From Calothrix sp. PCC 7507 (GTDB lineage Bacteria > Cyanobacteriota > Cyanobacteriia > Cyanobacteriales > Nostocaceae), in contig NC_019682.1 of NCBI RefSeq assembly GCF_000316575.1, forward strand, positions 4,710,001 through 4,774,000: 64,000 nt of DNA. Direction: 5' to 3'. Below, in pieces: positions 61,892 through 64,000 of the stretch. Made by a program: the position numbers and the translations under genes. The notes under the pieces are model-generated. The model did no database searches. It worked only from the letters and a program-made list of their open reading frames with translations, and had not been told where the DNA came from. Numbering within the stretch: the first letter of the stretch is position 1; every line of letters begins with the position of its first letter.

Positions 61892-62317
61892 TCAAACACA
61901 CTCTAAATATTTCTTTTGCAATCCCTCTGGAATCGGAATAGGACGACCATTCTCTAAACTGACAAAAGCACCTTTTTGTGTAGCTACTGCTGCTAACTTA
62001 TCGTTAGCTACAATCTCAGCTTCCACAGTCCACTTGAGCCGTCCTAAGTTACTCACCCATAAACGACCAATGACTTGATCAATCAACTTTATCGGTCGTT
62101 TATATTCAATTTCTGTTCCTGCAAGAATAGGTGCATATCCTTGCTCTATTTGTTGATCAAGTTGCCAGTGTTCATCTAAAAACTTTAAACGCAAATCTTC
62201 AAGCCATCTGATATAAACTATGTTGCTAACAATGCCAGCAAAGTCTATATCATAGGTTCTGACAGGTATTTTTATCTGGACTTCAAATGGTCTGTGCAAG
62301 TTTTGAGTTGATGACAT
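61892..62317 (-). CDS. Acyl-CoA thioesterase of the hotdog (4HBT, YbgC-like) family
   Basis: A 141-residue single hotdog domain. The N-terminal strand VRTYDIDFAGIVSNIVYIRWLEDLR contains the Asp/Asn of the 4HBT active site (YDIDFAGIV.N..Y..WLED), and KLAAVATQKGAFVSLENGRP closes the fold. Family members hydrolyse short or aromatic acyl-CoA thioesters. A TetR-type operator lies 25 bases upstream of its start, matching one upstream of the tetR gene, so it probably belongs to the same regulon. CCTAGGAGG (complement) provides the RBS. Confidence 0.88.
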   Translation of the reverse strand: MSSTQNLHRPFEVQIKIPVRTYDIDFAGIVSNIVYIRWLEDLRLKFLDEHWQLDQQIEQGYAPILAGTEIEYKRPIKLIDQVIGRLWVSNLGRLKWTVEAEIVANDKLAAVATQKGAFVSLENGRPIPIPEGLQKKYLECV

Positions 62318-62341
62318 GATTCCTCCTAGGAAAAACTAATT

Positions 62342-62356
62342 AAGACCGTTCGGTTT
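62342..62356. promoter_or_regulatory. TetR-type operator upstream of the thioesterase gene
   Basis: AAGACCGTTCGGTTT, a near-palindrome around CGTTCGG. The complement of 63664-63678 reads AAGACCGTTTGGTCT, 13 of 15 identical. No other copy was noticed in the window. Confidence 0.7.
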
Positions 62357-62394
62357 GTTAACTCTCAAAAAAAATACAAGCTTGTAAATTTAGA

Positions 62395-62427
62395 GGACTA
62401 GTATTTGATTTTTGAAATACACTTAGG
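62395..62427. repeat. MITE-family end (solo)
   Basis: GGACTAGTATTTGATTTTTG continuing to CACTTAGG, near-identical to 1103-1135. It is followed by the GGTGGGCAATGCCCACC palindrome (about 62433-62449). It sits between the tautomerase and thioesterase genes and could separate them into two transcription units. Confidence 0.65.
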
Positions 62428-62490
62428 CATTTGGTGGGCAATGCCCACCCTACTAAGAATTACAGAATTAGTGAACAAATACTTCAAGTA

Positions 62491-62880
62491 TCAAACTTCT
62501 ATTTTGTAATTCAATGTCAATTCATCACCAGGTAAACCTCTAATGCCCCAATTATATTTGGGTGTTTCAAAAATAGTTATCTCAATATCGTTGATGGGAA
62601 TATTGAAATTGCCATTAATTTCTTGAATTAGCAGACGAATAAGCTTTTTTTTAGTGTCTACGGAGCGTCCCTCGAACATACTAATTTCAATAATGAGATA
62701 GTTTTCTGTCCGATCATTTGGATAATAAAAGTCTGTTTTATTTAGTGGGAAAAATCTATGAAAACGCTTTTCCGGTTGAATCTGTAAAACCTCAATTAGA
62801 GATTTATGGAGAATATTTGATAACTTGGCTTTGATGGGGTTTAGTTGATCGGCTAAACCATATATTTTGATTTGTACCAT
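62491..62880 (-). CDS. Tautomerase family protein
   Basis: A 129-residue protein of the tautomerase (4-oxalocrotonate tautomerase/MIF-like) fold: MVQIKIYGLADQL, YLIIEISMFEGRSVDTKKKLIRLLIQEI and IEITIFETPKYNWGIRGLPG. The second residue is Val rather than the catalytic Pro that follows Met in active tautomerases, so classic Pro1 chemistry is unlikely. The gene starts four bases after the tetR stop and is co-transcribed with it. Pairing of TetR with a tautomerase-like protein suggests response to a small carbonyl or aromatic compound; inference only. Confidence 0.82.
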   Translation of the reverse strand: MVQIKIYGLADQLNPIKAKLSNILHKSLIEVLQIQPEKRFHRFFPLNKTDFYYPNDRTENYLIIEISMFEGRSVDTKKKLIRLLIQEINGNFNIPINDIEITIFETPKYNWGIRGLPGDELTLNYKIEV

Positions 62881-62884
62881 AGTT

Positions 62885-63472
62885 TTAAAGAAGATTGTCT
62901 ATATATTGATGCAAATGATTAATGGCTCTTTGCATATGAATATCATCTCCATATAACTTGCTCATCATTATGGCTCCTTCCAGCGTGACAATGATGATAG
63001 TTGCGATTTCATCCGCGTCAATTTTAGGCTGAATTTCACCTTTTTTCATGCCGTTTTCAATAACGTGACAAATCAGGTGACGCCAAGAATCCATAGCTTT
63101 TTGAGCGCGATCGCGTAACGCTGGATAAGCATCATCACTCTCAACAGCAGTATTCAGCAGTGGACACCCGCCTTTAATCGGTGGATTATTCAAGTAGCTG
63201 CGAGATATATCAATCATCGCTTTTAGACGTTCAATTGCATGGCGTTGGCTGCGTAATGCTGTTCTGGTACGCTGGCTAACGCAGGCGATCGCATACTCAA
63301 AAGCTTGTAGCGCTAACTCATCTTTACTCTGGAAGTGATTGTAAATTCCTCCTTTCTGCAAACCTGTGACACGCATAATATCGGCAATCGACGAGCCAGC
63401 ATATCCCTGTTGGTTAAACAGTTCGGCTGCTTTTTGAATAATTCTAGTTTTTGTCTCTTCGCCTTTTGACAT
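62885..63472 (-). CDS. TetR/AcrR family transcriptional regulator
   Basis: A 195-residue repressor. The N-terminal HTH (RIIQKAAELFNQQGYAGSS, IADIMRVTGLQKGGIYNHF, SKDELALQAFEYA) is canonical. The ligand domain contains GGCPLLNTAVESDDAYPALRD, typical of the YxaF/AcrR-like subgroup. It is the first gene of an operon with the tautomerase. Autoregulation through the operator at 63664-63678 (about 190 bases upstream) and control of the thioesterase through 62342-62356 are inferred from the matching sites. Confidence 0.93.
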   Translation of the reverse strand: MSKGEETKTRIIQKAAELFNQQGYAGSSIADIMRVTGLQKGGIYNHFQSKDELALQAFEYAIACVSQRTRTALRSQRHAIERLKAMIDISRSYLNNPPIKGGCPLLNTAVESDDAYPALRDRAQKAMDSWRHLICHVIENGMKKGEIQPKIDADEIATIIIVTLEGAIMMSKLYGDDIHMQRAINHLHQYIDNLL

Positions 63473-63562
63473 TACAAGGGAATTGGGGAAAATATATTAC
63501 TAGTACAGTGCGGCGGAAATAAGCAGACCATTCTCAATCGCTAAAAAGCTTACTCCATATTA

Positions 63563-63600
63563 CTTTTGACTTTTGACTTTTGACTTTTGACTTTTGACTT
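63563..63600. repeat. TTTTGAC heptamer tandem repeats
   Basis: Five perfect copies of CTTTTGA in tandem. Another heptamer set, AATCCCC, lies at about 63760-63786. Both sit upstream of tetR. Confidence 0.92.
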
Positions 63601-63663
63601 CCGCCTTGCGGTACTAGTCCTTTGCTCTTAGTGTGTAATTATTAGGGGGAGCAACGATAATAC

Positions 63664-63678
63664 AGACCAAACGGTCTT
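63664..63678. promoter_or_regulatory. TetR-type operator upstream of tetR
   Basis: AGACCAAACGGTCTT; with its complement AAGACCGTTTGGTCT it matches the thioesterase operator at 13 of 15 positions. AGACC and GGTCT form the dyad. Confidence 0.7.
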
Positions 63679-63786
63679 ATTAAGACTAGCACGACAAAAA
63701 TCTGAAAGTCAATTCATATTAGGGAATTAGGAATTGGGACTTGGACACATTGATTATTTCCCCAATCCCCAATCCCCAATCCCCAA

Positions 63787-63899
63787 CTAGTAGTCTGTCA
63801 GGGTTGAAATGAGGGACTGTAGTGTGAGCGTCTCGCTCACGCGGGCTTTTCGGCCCGCACTACCAAAAACCCCTCAAAACAAAATTGACAAACCACTAG
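63787..63899. mobile_element. CTAG-flanked MITE, copy B (113 bp)
   Basis: Identical in sequence and length to copy A at 55784-55896. Its right-hand CTAG supplies the stop codon of the gene that runs off the window end (CTC TAG on the complement), so it has inserted into or directly at the 3' end of that gene. Confidence 0.9.
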
Positions 63900-64000
63900 A
63901 GTGAAAGAGTTAAAATCTTCTCGATGACTTGAGAATTAACATCTTGGTGTTCACCTAAAGCGACAGCACCGCGCTGTTCCAAACGTTCAATAATCACGGG
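63896..64000 (-). CDS. C-terminal fragment of a gene continuing beyond the window
   Basis: The complement reads PVIIERLEQRGAVALGEHQD then VNSQVIEKILTLSL and a TAG formed by the MITE end. There are 34 codons without a stop before it. The composition looks coding, but I do not recognise the protein. The original stop codon may have been displaced by the MITE insertion. Confidence 0.55.
   Translation of the reverse strand, partial: PVIIERLEQRGAVALGEHQDVNSQVIEKILTLSL

Overview
The window comes from a filamentous, very probably heterocyst-forming cyanobacterium of the Nostocales (Nostoc/Calothrix-like). The evidence is the abundance of the HIP1 octamer GCGATCGC, the heptameric tandem repeats between genes, many dispersed palindromes, and a gene content typical of this group: multi-GAF and PAS histidine kinases, a tocopherol/plastoquinone-type methyltransferase, TrmFO, hopanoid side-chain genes, Uma2 and DUF29 proteins. 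I identify no rRNA, tRNA or CRISPR array.

Layout. 1-6.3 kb: DUF4350/DUF4129 membrane genes, a NADAR protein, a phytochrome-like GAF histidine kinase and a NYN nuclease-like protein. 6.4-8.6 kb: ribonuclease III and a complete IS110-family element whose upstream non-coding part encodes a recognisable bridge RNA. 8.7-14.3 kb: the ATP-dependent urea degradation pathway (urea carboxylase plus allophanate hydrolase), with the hydrolase split in two at a tandem-repeat block. 14.3-27 kb: cobalamin region, with two B12 riboswitches (each followed by a decayed leader ORF), an MPBQ-type methyltransferase, a penicillin-recognising serine hydrolase, an IS701 element, and a B12 uptake set (DUF1636 protein, TonB receptor behind a Fur/Zur-like box, 2Fe-2S thioredoxin-like protein, substrate-binding lipoprotein, permease, ATPase). 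28.7-38.4 kb: hopanoid functions hpnI, hpnK, hpnJ and a squalene/phytoene-synthase-like gene, interrupted by a cyclic-peptide-type ABC exporter and an orphan DNA methyltransferase. 38.4-40.3 kb: a 2-kb repeat-rich gene desert. 40.3-48.8 kb: a large hybrid kinase, a LuxR-type regulator, holA and small proteins. 48.9-55.6 kb: RDD / membrane protein / SpoIIM cluster, a Tat-exported ferritin-like protein, Uma2, trmFO, DUF29. 56-64 kb: a conserved unknown, a GMC oxidoreductase, a glycosyltransferase, a patatin pseudogene, and a TetR-tautomerase / thioesterase module with matching operators.

How the genes connect. The B12 uptake genes could feed the cobalamin-binding radical SAM enzyme HpnJ, which acts with HpnI and HpnK on bacteriohopanetetrol; this link is inference. 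Urea carboxylase and allophanate hydrolase form one pathway releasing ammonium and CO2. The TetR regulator probably controls itself, the tautomerase and the thioesterase through two copies of one 15-bp operator.

The most notable discovery is the IS110 bridge RNA. All four of its guide segments can be matched by eye to the element ends and the insertion site, which fixes the element at 7285-8625 and shows that it inserted next to a chromosomal palindrome. Mobile or non-autonomous repeats have also visibly remodelled genes elsewhere: a split allophanate hydrolase, a probable insertion in a kinase ATPase domain, a stop codon supplied by a MITE, and false N-terminal extensions.
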